This document shows positions 53,001 to 60,492 of a DNA stretch of 64,000 nt, one piece after another. The first letter of the stretch is position 1. Every line of letters starts with the position of its first letter. Position numbers and translations under genes: made by a program. The stretch comes from Macrosoma leucophasiata. Taxonomy: Eukaryota; Arthropoda; Insecta; Lepidoptera; Hedylidae. The notes under the pieces are model-generated. The model searched no databases, was not told the origin of the DNA, and saw nothing but the letters and a program-made list of their open reading frames with translations. The stretch is taken from the NCBI GenBank assembly GCA_036365455.1, contig JAWQUS010000011.1, positions 4,298,001 through 4,362,000 on the forward strand, given 5' to 3'.

Positions 53001-54657
53001 GAGTTAACTTTGAGTACCCATCGGGCATTCTCCAGATTAACGTGCTTCGCCTAATTCCCATACCTTTTTTCACATACTTAATTGTCATAAACGCATTAAA
53101 ATATCAAACACCAAAGGAATTTCGTGTGTTACCTATATTTGTCTTTGACACTGTATAAAAAGGATTTTTTAAGTCATTGACATTTTAAAAAATGAGTAGG
53201 TTACCGTATCCACACATTTTTTTAAGACTCCTGAATTCTACATATCCAGTGGCGTGCATGGAGTATGGCAGTCCTATCTTAGTACCTCGCGGTATCCGTA
53301 TAGTTAACAGCTTTACCTATATCAACTGTTTTTTTTCTTCTCGGAATTATTTTAGCACTCACAATAATAGTATAGTGTATTATCTAATATTTACAGTTGC
53401 AGAAGCCCAGGACGACCAAGACTGACCTACCATAACCAAATAGGTCGAGTACTGTTTGATAGTAGGGTCAAAAGTCTTAGGAATCGGCGTGCATGTCTTT
53501 TTTAATGTAATAGAAGTGATAAACAAGAATGCAGTTCACATTGATGTTAAGTGATGACTGCAGCCTATAGACACCCACACAAAGTCAAAATGCAGATGCG
53601 TTACCGTATACCTCTATGCCGGAAATTACATAGCCGTACATTACCACCTGACCGGAACACGATAGTGCTGAACACTACCATTTAGCGGCAAGTATATTAG
53701 GTAATGCGGTGGTGCCTACGCCCGCAAGCTCCGTCACTGGAGCTCTACCACTACAGAAAAGTTACTACCGTTCCATTGGAATGGTTTAGCTGCCATTAAT
53801 CGGTTGACTACCTGCATTAGCAGGAGAATTCTCCACTACTGGTAGGTGGTGGGGTCGTCACGTGCCTAAAATCTGATTAACTCCAAGTCCTTTAACACTT
53901 CATGGAACGTAAAGCAGCCGGCGGCTAGACACAATTGAAAATCAATTCTTATTTTTCTCGTGACTGGTCAAATAACCAAGGTTGTCTATTCTAGAGGTAG
54001 CAGCCGTAGCAGGCCATATTTCCACATTTTATGTTAATGATTTACTGGTAGAGTTCCAGTGTACGAGCTCGAGAGTGCTGGCACTACCGCATTACCTAAT
54101 CAATCTGTCGCCAAATGGTAAGAAAGAAAGAAAGAAACAATTTATTCAGACATACAGCACGCAGACATAAACAAAATAAAATAAATTGAAAACAATTAAC
54201 AAAAAATACATATTTACCTATACATACAAAAAAAACAAGGGTGAAGCATATTATGTCTCATGGCTGATCTAAAAGGGTGCCCAGATCAGCTTCATGTCGA
54301 TTAGAAAATATTATCTCCTAATCGACGCTGGTTTTCGTCTGGGACCCAGTGCTCCACGGATGTCAGTCAGCCACAAGTGTGTGTACCTCTTAATTGGTAG
54401 TGTTCAGCACTATCGTGTTCCGGTTAGATGATAATGTTTGACCTCGTAATAACTGCCACAGACACACCAACTAAGATCTCAGGGGTGGCAAAGCATCTGC
54501 ATTTTGACCTCTGGTTTTTGTGTGGGTGTCTATACGCTGCAGTAATCACTTAACATCAATGTGAACTGCATACTTGTTTGCCACTTCCATTAGGTATATA
54601 AAAAAAATTACTTACCACTATGAAGTACTGCACACTTTCAAGAAGCCACCCGTACAT
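31952..54657 (-). CDS. Gyc-89Db-like: Atypical soluble guanylate cyclase subunit, Gyc-89Da/Gyc-89Db type (14 coding exons, spliced)
   Basis: Haem-dependent soluble guanylate cyclase subunit, expected in the cytoplasm, making cGMP from GTP as part of a heterodimer. Coding exons on -: 54657-54616, 50560-50483, 49936-49140, 46848-46655, 45409-45285, 42634-42503, 42036-41929, 41413-41244, 40764-40488, 39709-39566, 37874-37745, 36288-36179, 34190-34101, 32056-31952. All introns are GT-AG, phases join without a break, total 2502 nt, 833 residues. Domains: H-NOX about 1-412, interrupted by an insertion at about 57-287; H-NOX-associated domain about 413-565; signalling helix about 575-616, ending in [15 protein letters not shown] (617-631); cyclase domain about 644-810. 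From memory, segments such as [14 protein letters not shown] and the DLNGHGLS stretch match fly Gyc-89Da/Db better than Gyc-88E or beta-1. The fly proteins are about 670 residues and oxygen-sensitive. Introns are dense in transposons. Alternative splicing cannot be judged. Subfamily call is strong; fine detail of exon 11 is less sure. Confidence 0.93.
32165..32360 (+). mobile_element. tRNA-derived SINE, family A
   Basis: Full-length copy in cyclase intron 13, antisense to the gene, starting about 110 bases upstream of the last exon. A short MITE end (CGTCTGTGAATCTCACC) abuts it on the left. Confidence 0.78.
32410..32531. mobile_element. Family F half-element
   Basis: One arm only, in cyclase intron 13, ending at TTGACGTTTGTCG. 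Confidence 0.5.
33449..33603. mobile_element. Family F half-element
   Basis: The other arm, joined to a family G foldback at 33600. Further halves lie at 41105-41205 and 42658-42770 in cyclase introns 8 and 5. Confidence 0.5.
33600..33785. mobile_element. Foldback MITE, family G, rearranged
   Basis: Two copies of the GACAGTTCTAAGCATACTTT arm, then AGTGCGGTCTGTGAATCTCA. Confidence 0.55.
34101..34190 (-). CDS. Gyc-89Db-like: Cyclase exon 13, residues 770-799
   Basis: 30 codons, found by searching the intron for the missing segment: [17 protein letters not shown], then [12 protein letters not shown], aligning with fly PWMIQLSNYTALKV and YKVEARGFVKVK. Acceptor GATTGCAG, donor GTTAGA. Confidence 0.9.
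34223..34944 (-). mobile_element. Harbinger-like element with a nested MITE
   Basis: Ends CGGTCTTATTCATG and CATAAGACCG, flanked by TTA (34220-34222, 34945-34947). On - it holds a short coding remnant, [18 protein letters not shown], then KKRKK and a stop. In cyclase intron 12, ending the gap before exon 13. Confidence 0.6.
34429..34649. mobile_element. Foldback MITE nested in the 34223 element
   Basis: CGTTCCATTAATCGACC at the left and GGTCGATTAATGGAACG at the right; the interior repeats CGACCGC motifs in both orientations. Confidence 0.65.
35440..36010 (+). mobile_element. Family E copy interrupted by a hAT-like MITE
   Basis: Left part 35440-35547, right part 35836-36010; the insertion at 35548-35835 duplicated GTTGCCAC. 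In cyclase intron 12. Confidence 0.75.
35548..35835. mobile_element. hAT-like MITE with GTTGCCAC duplication
   Basis: Perfect ends CATAGAGCAAC/GTTGCTCTATG and an inner inverted segment GGAGGGGA...TCCCCTCC; 288 bases, 8-bp duplication at 35540-35547 and 35836-35843. Confidence 0.75.
36179..36288 (-). CDS. Gyc-89Db-like: Cyclase exon 12, residues 733-769, catalytic core
   Basis: [20 protein letters not shown], then [12 protein letters not shown]: Cys752 (guanine selection), Asn759 and Arg763 (transition state) are all present. Acceptor TTTTTCAG, donor GTAACT. Confidence 0.95.
36570..37200 (-). pseudogene. LINE (RTE-like) reverse transcriptase C-terminus
   Basis: Best copy: [69 protein letters not shown], then after a frameshift [20 protein letters not shown] and FVQQWTSFG. 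In cyclase intron 11, same orientation as the gene. Confidence 0.75.
37258..37350 (+). mobile_element. tRNA-derived SINE, family A, truncated
   Basis: Only the tRNA-like head and ACAAATATTTGTATGGCC remain. In cyclase intron 11, between a LINE fragment and exon 11. Confidence 0.7.
37745..37874 (-). CDS. Gyc-89Db-like: Cyclase exon 11, residues 690-732, catalytic domain
   Basis: [15 protein letters not shown] keeps the guanine-recognition Glu691 and has Thr695 where the second metal Asp (IGDAYMV) is expected. The following helix is an alanine-rich run, [15 protein letters not shown], in place of the family's HAEHACDLALRV. Acceptor TTTGTAG. The donor GTACGA is the weakest in the gene; it is chosen because it gives [10 protein letters not shown] in frame. 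Confidence 0.85.
37905..38800 (-). mobile_element. Family E copy split by a 600-base insertion
   Basis: Parts at 37905-38075 and 38690-38800. The inserted block (about 38076-38689) has AAAGGAGATGTTG near 38090 inverted near 38555 as CAACATCTCCTTT, plus a SINE-like tail with GGTAGAGAATGCCACTAGGC. In cyclase intron 10. Confidence 0.6.
38983..39025. mobile_element. 43-bp remnant sharing ends with the 35548 MITE
   Basis: CATAGAGCAACATCGCGCG ... GTTGCTTTATG, flanked by TCTTCAAA and TTTACAAA (6 of 8 matching). Little more than the two ends. Confidence 0.5.
39566..39709 (-). CDS. Gyc-89Db-like: Cyclase exon 10, residues 642-689, catalytic domain start
   Basis: [12 protein letters not shown] stands where active alpha-type subunits have FSDIVGFT, so the first metal-binding Asp is Gly652. 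[20 protein letters not shown] and HRVYK follow the family. Acceptor ATGTGCAG, donor GTAAAA. Confidence 0.93.
39740..40080 (-). mobile_element. LINE 3' end, family M
   Basis: Reversed copy in cyclase intron 9, missing the CTATCGATAG hairpin; ends CCCACTGCTGGGCG on -. Confidence 0.6.
40256..40420 (-). mobile_element. tRNA-derived SINE, family A, internally deleted
   Basis: Reversed copy in cyclase intron 9, missing the TGTGTATGTGT run. It is in the same orientation as the gene, about 65 bases from the exon 9 donor. Confidence 0.72.
40488..40764 (-). CDS. Gyc-89Db-like: Cyclase exon 9, residues 549-641, signalling helix
   Basis: [20 protein letters not shown] and a heptad-rich charged helix ([20 protein letters not shown]) lead into [15 protein letters not shown], the hallmark linker between the coiled coil and the cyclase domain. 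Acceptor TTTTTACAG, donor GTGAAC. The longest uninterrupted diagnostic segment of the gene. Confidence 0.95.
41244..41413 (-). CDS. Gyc-89Db-like: Cyclase exon 8, residues 493-548 (H-NOX-associated domain)
   Basis: MIFELELIR is followed directly by a short basic linker, then [20 protein letters not shown] and DSLIFLCSP, matching fly LFEFELIR and SSQGLRSILLKGQMFYIKDV. The fly proteins have roughly 40 extra acidic residues between these blocks; here they are absent. Acceptor TTCCAG, donor GTAAGT. Confidence 0.9.
41463..41830 (+). pseudogene. LINE ORF2 C-terminus (Jockey/R1-like)
   Basis: Reads [20 protein letters not shown], then [20 protein letters not shown] and a stop, the usual end of lepidopteran non-LTR ORF2; tail CATCAGGTGGCCCGTTTGCT. 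In cyclase intron 7, antisense. A tail-only relative lies at 44700-44850. Confidence 0.65.
41929..42036 (-). CDS. Gyc-89Db-like: Cyclase exon 7, residues 457-492 (H-NOX-associated domain)
   Basis: Reads [18 protein letters not shown], then [18 protein letters not shown], like fly HVMDLFQCRRPKDTTIDWD. Acceptor ATTTTCAG, donor GTAAGT. Both ends are phase 0. Confidence 0.9.
42308..42422 (+). mobile_element. Family E fragment
   Basis: Diverged middle part (GAAACACGATCGCACTGAAC) just downstream, in gene orientation, of cyclase exon 6. Confidence 0.45.
42503..42634 (-). CDS. Gyc-89Db-like: Cyclase exon 6, residues 413-456 (H-NOX-associated domain)
   Basis: 44 codons, phase 0. [19 protein letters not shown], then KAGDK, corresponds to fly VFLDLFPFTFVLNHDMKIT, the start of the PAS-like HNOBA domain used for dimerisation. 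Acceptor ATTTCAG, donor GTATGA. Confidence 0.9.
42985..44222 (+). mobile_element. Retroelement tail, copy 1 of an inverted pair
   Basis: From a TTATAATAAAACTG start through CGATACCGAACACAAATATG, GGCGCACAACAGTG and GTCTGTCTGTCC runs to ATTGGAGTGTCTGTTTG. Split by composite SINE D at 43140-43570. In cyclase intron 5. Confidence 0.6.
43140..43570 (-). mobile_element. Composite SINE D, second copy
   Basis: In cyclase intron 5 and reversed relative to 27891: modules at 43143-43215 and 43443-43500 and the same spacer. It has been inserted into an older retroelement tail, splitting its GTCTGTCTGTCT run. Confidence 0.65.
45285..45409 (-). CDS. Gyc-89Db-like: Cyclase exon 5, residues 371-412, end of H-NOX
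   Basis: Begins [19 protein letters not shown] and ends [10 protein letters not shown], matching fly GQMTEVAREFYGLEIKAYV and YRLDFDNREY. Acceptor TTTACACAG, donor GTGAGT. The exon sits between two diverged copies of a retroelement tail in opposite orientation (42985-44222 and 48055-48885). Confidence 0.9.
45501..45779. mobile_element. Harbinger-type MITE, TAA duplication
   Basis: Ends GGGTGCTTTTCCAC and GGTGGAAAAGCACCC, with TAA at 45498-45500 and 45780-45782. In cyclase intron 4, about 90 bases from exon 5. Confidence 0.65.
45868..46090 (+). mobile_element. Family E copy
   Basis: Near complete, in cyclase intron 4, antisense to the gene. Confidence 0.6.
46473..46535. mobile_element. 63-bp palindromic mini-element with 8-bp duplication
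   Basis: Perfect 22-bp arms (CTTTGATTATATACACGTCG + TA) around a 19-base loop, flanked by CTTGCAGC at 46465-46472 and 46536-46543. In cyclase intron 4, about 120 bases from exon 4. Confidence 0.65.
46655..46848 (-). CDS. Gyc-89Db-like: Cyclase exon 4, residues 306-371, haem-binding core
   Basis: Reads [17 protein letters not shown], then SVDSIHQRM, in which H329 aligns with the proximal haem histidine (H105 of mammalian beta-1, in LDALHDHL). [11 protein letters not shown] matches the fly YPKMKSPSMQL. Y358-R-T360-N-R362 is the haem-propionate motif YxSxR with Thr for Ser. Acceptor CTTCAG, donor GTGAGT. Confidence 0.93.
47361..47960. repeat. Tandem array, five copies of a 121-130-bp unit
   Basis: TAAAAGTAGCCTAAGTTACT-type units begin at 47361, 47491, 47621, 47742 and 47872; length varies through a TATG microsatellite. 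The unit belongs to a retroelement tail that continues into GAGATTAGCGGGAAC and GACA repeats. In cyclase intron 3. Confidence 0.88.
48055..48885 (-). mobile_element. Retroelement tail, copy 2 of an inverted pair
   Basis: Reverse-complement relative of 42985-44222 without the SINE; shares the CATATTTGGGTTCGGTATCG segment and GACAGACAGACA runs. In cyclase intron 3. Confidence 0.6.
48882..49078 (+). pseudogene. LINE ORF C-terminal remnant (same family as 1-285)
   Basis: Matches the last part of the 1-285 element through CTACCCCGTAAGG and the CATACATACAT tail. Lies in cyclase intron 3 on the opposite strand to the gene, ending about 60 bases from the exon 3 donor. Confidence 0.7.
49140..49936 (-). 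CDS. Gyc-89Db-like: Cyclase exon 3, residues 41-306, containing the H-NOX insertion
   Basis: 797 nt open throughout. It begins [15 protein letters not shown] (fly IYPDKLMPDFAEALS) and ends [18 protein letters not shown] (fly FFGRCFVRFFSNFG). Between them, about residues 57-287, is sequence with no counterpart in the fly proteins or in canonical beta-1: a Ser/Thr/Pro-rich start, a KE/KD-rich charged middle near 168-225, and basic Ser/Thr sites (RRSS near 234-237, RKTS near 242-245). Acceptor is GCTTTTAG, donor GTGAGT. No good donor (GTAAG, GTGAG or GTATG) is visible inside the exon, so an unrecognised intron is unlikely but not excluded. Confidence 0.88.
50140..50410 (+). pseudogene. LINE ORF C-terminal remnant (same family as 1-285)
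   Basis: Diverged copy beginning near AACAAGATATACAATCCGAA. It lies between cyclase exons 2 and 3, antisense to the gene. Confidence 0.65.
50483..50560 (-). CDS. Gyc-89Db-like: Cyclase exon 2, residues 15-40 (H-NOX)
   Basis: 78 nt, phase 0 at both ends. Acceptor follows TTGTTTACAG; donor is GTGAGC. Contains [12 protein letters not shown], the H-NOX N-terminal helix pattern (fly VDIWRKVCHIID). Confidence 0.9.
51585..51675 (+). mobile_element. LINE 3' end, family M, scrap
   Basis: AATAATAATAATGGAAACCC, then CGTCCCACTGCTGGGCACGA, ending at GGGGAGGCC; joined to a CCGGTCAAGTG element. Confidence 0.5.
52419..53096. repeat. Tandem array, six copies of a 113-bp unit
   Basis: Units begin at 52419, 52532, 52645, 52758, 52871 and 52984 with GTTCTAGATTAGCAACAGAG and differ at only a few sites. 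No ORF. Lies in cyclase intron 1. Confidence 0.92.
53398..53497 (+). pseudogene. Short fragment of the 1-285 LINE family
   Basis: About 100 bases around AGCCCAGGACGACCAAGACT, abutting a family E copy in cyclase intron 1. A shorter scrap of the same segment lies near 44313-44350. Confidence 0.6.
53505..53752 (+). mobile_element. Family E copy
   Basis: Near complete, in cyclase intron 1, starting right after a LINE fragment. Confidence 0.65.
54028..54597 (-). mobile_element. Family E copy split by a LINE tail
   Basis: Parts at 54028-54118 and about 54393-54597, with the near-repeat AAATGGTA/AATTGGTA at the junctions. It ends 19 bases from the cyclase exon 1 coding end. Confidence 0.65.
54119..54392 (-). 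mobile_element. LINE 3' tail inserted in family E
   Basis: Read on -, it ends in AATAAATTG and repeated TTTC, consistent with a 5'-truncated LINE whose tail is a TTTC microsatellite. No ORF recognised. Confidence 0.5.
54616..54657 (-). CDS. Gyc-89Db-like: Cyclase exon 1, start codon and residues 1-14
   Basis: Reads [14 protein letters not shown], then a GTAAGT donor. The fly homologue begins MYGMLYESVQHYV, which fixes the start. The bases before ATG are CCAAA. An AG after a T-rich run at 54691-54692 could be the acceptor of this exon, giving a 33-nt leader and implying an upstream non-coding exon that I could not find. Confidence 0.92.
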
Positions 54658-55454
54658 TTTGGAGTTCAGGTACTACGGACGTGTGGTCAACTAAAAATTT
54701 AGGTAAGACCATAAATTAAGAATTACTGAATCAATAACAAAAAAAAAGATACACTGGATGAATAGAATAAATAATTATGAATAGACATATTTTAGAATAT
54801 TTTACAGATCTGAAAAAACTAATATGTAAAAGTGATAAACCATTCCTGCGACATTTATTAAATCAGAATCTCAGTAGTTTATTTTGTTCTACTTAGATTT
54901 CCTATATTTCCCATAGATTTATTATCTACTTCGTATTTCCATACATTATTTTAATCAGAATTTGACAAACCTAGGTAAAACTATAACTAATGCAATAAAA
55001 AGCAAAACTAGAGAATACCTTTAAAAAAACACGTATGTTGACAATTTTTTGATTAGTCACCACAGTCACAAAAAAAATCACTGAAAACTTTATAAAAAAG
55101 AAAAAAATGAAGGGCGACGCGTCCACTGTATAAGGCTTTCACGCTGCTACTACGCGTCTAAGGGTATGTTTTACTGACCCAAAGTGGAGGTTATATTTTA
55201 TTACAATCTTCATGGCACAATCCTTTCTATTACATATTGATAAGCATCAAAATTGCGTGCCGCCTTTCCTCAAACCTTCGCACGTCCATTAATTATAAAT
55301 TCTACTTACATATTGTATTCCCTAAGAAAGATGTAATAAATTGTCTAGACAGCAATCGAAATTATTTCTAAGTATGATATTCTATGGTAATTGTTGTTCG
55401 ATTGCAATATACAAAGTAAAAACTGCTTTTTCCTGCGAAAACGTAAAAAAAAAC

Positions 55455-55755
55455 GTAACTTCACGCCTGTAATCCCCGAAGGGGTAGGCAGAGGTAATTG
55501 CATGCATTCAAGCATACATGCATACAAACACCCACGATTTGCTAGTTACGTTTTGGCCCATGTAACCTGTTGACATCTCCGGACACATTCCCAAACTTCG
55601 AGGTATTGGGAAATTTCCAGAAAATGGAAAAAAATCCCAATAGAACCAGAGATAAAGGACTACACCATTATCTCTGATAGTCCCCTACCCGGTAATCAAA
55701 TCCAGGACCCAAATGTAGTAGTAGTGGCCTGCTATCACTAGGCTACTGAGGCAGT
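55455..55755 (-). mobile_element. tRNA-derived SINE, family B
   Basis: Reversed full copy upstream of the cyclase start codon. Contains CCCCGAAGGGGTAGGCAGAGG on the + strand. Confidence 0.72.
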
Positions 55756-55839
55756 TAATATAAAAAGCAGGCTATAGGTATGCGATTTCAATGGGCTATG
55801 GTGTGGGACATAAATTCTACATCATTTTCTTATGTATCG

Positions 55840-56325
55840 AAGATGGCAAATAAGCACTTAGCTTACATAGATGTTAAGACATGACTGCAGCCTTTAGACA
55901 TTTAAACAAAAAAACAGAGCTCAAAACGCAGATGCGTTGACCCCTGAGACCTAGTGTTATGTCTCTGTGATAGTTATTACGGGGCTGTACATTACCATCT
56001 AATTAATCGGAACACGATAGTGCTGAACTATCAGCCTCGTTTAGAAGATGTATAATCAATCTGTACCTACGTGAGGATGTATTTTTTCTCTTTTTTTATT
56101 ATTTTATTGTGTAAGGAAGGTAGCAAACAAGCATGCAGTTCACATTGATGTTAAGCGATGACTGCAGTCTATAGACGTCTACACAAAAACCAGAGGTCAA
56201 AATACGTCATACATTTGCCATCTAACCGGAAAAAGATAATGTTGAACACTACCATTTGACGGCAGATAGAGGTAATGCGGTGGTGCCTACCCCCGCGACC
56301 TCCGTCGATAGAGGTCCACCACCAG
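55840..56325 (+). mobile_element. Two adjacent family E copies
   Basis: Copies at 55840-56035 and 56105-56325, head to tail, separated by about 70 AT-rich bases. Confidence 0.6.
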
Positions 56326-57211
56326 TAAAAAGACCTTCATGTTTGTTAAGTAGTTCAAAATATCTAATGCTATTTGAAAAACTGAACTGAAATAAATAAA
56401 TAGTTACGAATGAAGTGGAAGATTAAATTTCAGGAAAGTATACTTTTATATGACCCTGATTGATATTTAACGTGAGTGTATTATACGGGTAATTAGCTAT
56501 CATAATTAATTATATTTTATTTTATGTAAACAAAATAGGTAAGTTACTATACTGTAATTATTAATTTAACACGTTTCATAGGAATGTAATGTGGCAACCC
56601 TACACGCAGTTGTTATGAAAAATATTTAAGGAAGCGTTACACGTCTCTCATTGTTTTGTATTTGGCCGCATACATTGCGCAATGGAAAAGACTCGTTGGA
56701 TTATTTGTAAATGGTGACAATTACCATTGAATGATACGCGTCGGGTGGAATTTTGAAACATTTATAACCAGCAAAGCGGGGTCAAAAAACAAAATGATAA
56801 AATCAGAAAACAAAAAAAATAGATCAAGTGCGTGTCGGGCCACGAGCAGTTTGGTGTTCCGTAGTTTTTAGATTTGATTAATGCAATTAAAAAAAAATTA
56901 TAAATGTTTTCTATGGAGTTGTTAAAAAAAAATCGAGTATTACATTTGGTCGGCTATTAGGTACCTGCTCGCAAACTAGTAAAGCCAACCTAAGTGTGAT
57001 AGTTTTCCTTTTACTTTCGTTATATGTAGCTACTATTGCCGTAACGATCGAATTTTCAACAACAACAGTTTAGTTGGTATAGAGGACACTTGACTCTAAC
57101 GAAAATGGGCATTTTAAACCTTAATAAAATACAAATAGTTTACTAAATCGAAAAATGATTTTAGCAAACCCCTAACATTAGAAATTAAAGAAAAAAACGG
57201 AAAGAAAACTT
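56326..57211. other. No gene seen
   Basis: AT-rich; one scrap of the CAAGTGCGTGTCGGGCC element at 56825. Confidence 0.45.
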
Positions 57212-57262
57212 TGACTGCGGGCAGGAATTGAACCTGCGAGCTCAGGATAACCAGTCCAGAAT
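57212..57262 (-). mobile_element. tRNA-derived SINE head, family C, fragment
   Basis: Contains CGGGCAGGAATTGAACCTGC on +, the reverse of the family C box B arm. A similar A-rich tail hairpin without the tRNA part lies at about 60235-60315. Confidence 0.5.
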
Positions 57263-57717
57263 TAACAAAAAGTTAGATCAACTATAGAAATTAAATGAAA
57301 TTAAAAAAAAACGATAGTCAGTAAGTAATTTAATTAATTCTTCTGATAATCGTAATTGCCATACATGTAAATTTTTTCGCGAGATGCTAAATGGATACAT
57401 TTTTGAGATTTTACACGAATGCGCGTAGGCAACTACTTAAAAAAAACGACCAAATTTTGGCGTCCCCTAAATTTTGCTGCCCTCGGCCCGGGCCTACTCG
57501 GCCTATAGAGAAATCCGCCCTTGTCTGCTACTAGAAATAAAACCAAATCAATTAAATAATATATCAAAAAAGCTTTTTTCGTGACCTTCTGCATCTATAT
57601 ATCGTATAAATTACATTTGCTTACTAAAAAGGTGTCCTAATTCATTAAAGTGTGGATGGTTCTCTCTTCTCACTCTGCCATGATGCTTTGCAAGCTTTTT
57701 GTGCTTTTTGCTTTGGT

Positions 57718-57945
57718 AAGACCAGAGAATATGTAATAATACTACGTATAGAATGGACACTTCGACGTCCCGCCCGATTTGCCAGCATCACTCAACCCCT
57801 TCCCCTCTTATGGGCGACGGTTGGTATTTTGTACGTGCTACGCACACAGGTGCGCGTGTAAATACACGTCACTGATTGATGTCTGTGTAATAGAGACCAA
57901 ATTAAGCGTTTGTATGGAATTTTGGCGGAGTGTCCGCGGTGTGGT
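57718..57945 (-). mobile_element. Interspersed element, family I, copy 2
   Basis: Reverse orientation to copy 1; keeps CGACGTCCCGCCCGATTTGC and GGCGGAGTGTCC. Confidence 0.6.
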
Positions 57946-58429
57946 AAGACTAAACACGCGATAAAATCACTTTACTCGGGATAAGTGAATTTTGTATTAC
58001 AGTATAACCCTTTAGGTAACTGCCGTATTTTTAACGGTAAATTGCGCTGGTTTTCAATCACAATAAATCATGGCTCACGTAATCGACTCCCTAAAGGATA
58101 AGTAGGTATACTCACTTAAAGATTTTGGATTCTAAGTTAGGGACAGGCTGGTAAATGGTTATAGGTAATCATATAAATGAATGCACTGCCATTCAAATGG
58201 CCTGAATGATTAAATAGGTGGCAATAACCCATTTGGAGAGCATGTCCTTCGAAGGGCACCGGCAAATTGGCCTCATTGTGAATCAGAGAGCCAATTTAGA
58301 GTGCATGATTGATGCGCGTGACATCATTCGGCTGACTTACTTTAAATCACAAATAGATTTAGACAATGCTGGAATAGTATTGTTGAAATTTATAATTTCG
58401 AAAAATAATACAATAAAAAAATGCATTTT

Positions 58430-58770
58430 TGTGTAAGGAAGGTAGCAAACGAAATTGATGTGTAGTGATGACTGTAGGCCGTACACATCTACACAAAAAC
58501 TGCTGGTCAAAATACAGATGCGTCGCCATCTTTGAGACCTAACATTATGTCTCTGTGATAGTTATTACGGAGCCATACTGCTTACTTTGGAGAGATAATT
58601 CAATATTTACATCTTCTTTCTATTATATGATGGTAGCAATCAAGTGTGCAGTTCACATTGATGGTAAATGAATACTGCAGCCTATATAGACATACATCTT
58701 CACAAAAATCGGATTTCAACATTTATCGTTCGCAACAGATGCGTTGCCATCCCTGTAGCCTGGGTAGCAC
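58430..58770 (+). mobile_element. Two partial family E copies
   Basis: 58430-58575 and 58630-58770 are diverged copies in the same orientation; the second runs into a foldback MITE at 58755. Confidence 0.5.
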
Positions 58771-58915
58771 CACGGCTTTTGTTTAAAGTTAAAGAAAGTT
58801 ATTGTAACATTTCACATCCTGCTTTAACTTTAACAGATTTCTTTAAGTAAGAAGAGGATGTGAAATGTTACAATAATTTTAACTTTAACAAAAGTCGTGG
58901 TGCAATCCAAGCTTA
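58755..58915. mobile_element. Foldback MITE, family H
   Basis: Same inner arms (AACATTTCACATCC facing GGATGTGAAATGTT) with diverged ends. Confidence 0.6.
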
Positions 58916-59159
58916 GTTGTTTCGCCTATTGATAGTTATGACGGGAGGATACATCACCCTGTAACCGGAACGTTATAGACCTGAAAATTACTATTTGGCG
59001 CCTGATAGATTAGGTAATAGGTTGCCTATGTTTTTGAGCTTCGACACACGAACTCAGCTACCCGTAAAATCTAATCAATCAAATAATGCATCAAAGAAGT
59101 TTATTACCGTGAATTTTGTGGATTTCTTTACAAGAAACTTGTTTTATTTCTTTTTTTAT

Positions 59160-59345
59160 CTAATGAAGGTGGCAAACAAACATGCAGTTCACATGTGTAC
59201 CAATCCAATGTATCACAAAGACAAAACAACTAAGGTCAGGAGCGGTAACGCATCTGCATTTTGACCTTGGGCTTCGTGTAAGTGTCTATAGGCTGCAGGC
59301 CTCACTTAACATCAATGTGAACTGCATGCTTGTTTGCCAATTCTA
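59160..59345 (-). mobile_element. Family E copy with a duplicated start
   Basis: A forward start at 59163-59195 faces a reversed copy at 59230-59345. Confidence 0.5.
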
Positions 59346-59599
59346 TATTACATAATAAAAAAAAATCATGTTACCACACCTCCCCAGATCGTGAATGAAA
59401 CACTCCGAATGTTATGTTGAGTGAACTTCTAATTGGATTATTTGGATTCCTCAAAAGAATCCCTGGAAGCCCCTTGTTTATTCGGCTGCCTCGCGCGGCA
59501 AAAGCTTCGCGAGGCTGCTCGCTCTCTATGGACGTGGCTCGGTTAGGGCGCGCGACCGAGCACCCGAGCCATTTAGTGCCGGGTCCTTTTTTTGTTTTT

Positions 59600-59762
59600 A
59601 TAGAAGTGGCAAGCAAGCATGCAGTTCACATTGATGTAAAGTGATGACTGCAGCCTATAGACACTTACACAAAGACCAAGGTCAAAATGCAGATAGGTTA
59701 CCACTCCTGCGGTGGAGCCTACGCCCGCGAGCTCCGTCACTGAAGCTCTACGACCAGTAAAA
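59600..59762 (+). mobile_element. Family E copy, internally deleted
   Basis: Start and end blocks are joined with the middle (CACGATAGTGCTGAAC) missing. Confidence 0.55.
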
Positions 59763-59794
59763 ATTAATTAAATGCCTTATAACCTATAAGCTCG

Positions 59795-59866
59795 CTCAGT
59801 GGGTGTCACTGTCAGCATTTAAATAACCTATTGCTTAATTGAATGCTGACAGTGACACCCACTGAG
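59795..59866. repeat. 25-bp inverted repeat
   Basis: CTCAGTGGGTGTCACTGTCA + GCATT, inverted at 59842-59866. The right arm and its flank (to CAGCTGAT) recur at about 60512-60600. Confidence 0.75.
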
Positions 59867-60111
59867 AGTTTTCATTCTTAATTAAACCGATTAAGACCAC
59901 GTCATTCATGTTTTATTACTCAGCTGATGGTATCTTTATGTTGAATGTAATAGGCAAGTATGCCTCCAATTTTGTAAGTAACCTTGACATCGATGAATCC
60001 TTTACTCTGAGCCTTTACTGAGCATGGTGATTCTTATGTGAAAGAATGGACATTCCTTTTATATAAGGGTTCCCTTAACAGTGTCACGTCTGTTATACTT
60101 TATTTTGTTAC

Positions 60112-60492
60112 GAATGTAGCAAACGAGCAGTTCACATAGATGTTAAGCGATGACTGCAGCCTATAGACATCCACACAAAAACCAGAGGTGAAAAGTACAG
60201 ATGTTTTGTACTATTTATTTTTCGCAATAACACATGCGAGTCAACTTTAGAAATTAAAAGAAAAAACGGAAAGAAAATTCAAATTTATCTTTCCGTTTTT
60301 TTCTTTAATTTCTAGAGATGCTTTGCCATCCATGATGCTTTAGTTGTTTTGTCTCTATGATAGTTATAACGGGGCCATACATTACTATCTAACCGTAACA
60401 CGATAGTGCTGAATACGATTTGCCGATAGATAGATTAGGTAGTGCAGTGGTGCCCACGCCTTTGAGCTTCTACACTGGATTTCTACCACCCT
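60112..60492 (+). mobile_element. Family E copy with an internal insertion
   Basis: The E blocks at 60112-60205 and 60315-60492 flank a tail foldback (TTAGAAATTAAAG facing TTTAATTTCTAG). Confidence 0.5.

Noticed and set aside
52419..53096. CRISPR-like array
   Set aside because: Direct repeats without unique spacers in a eukaryotic intron: a plain tandem satellite.
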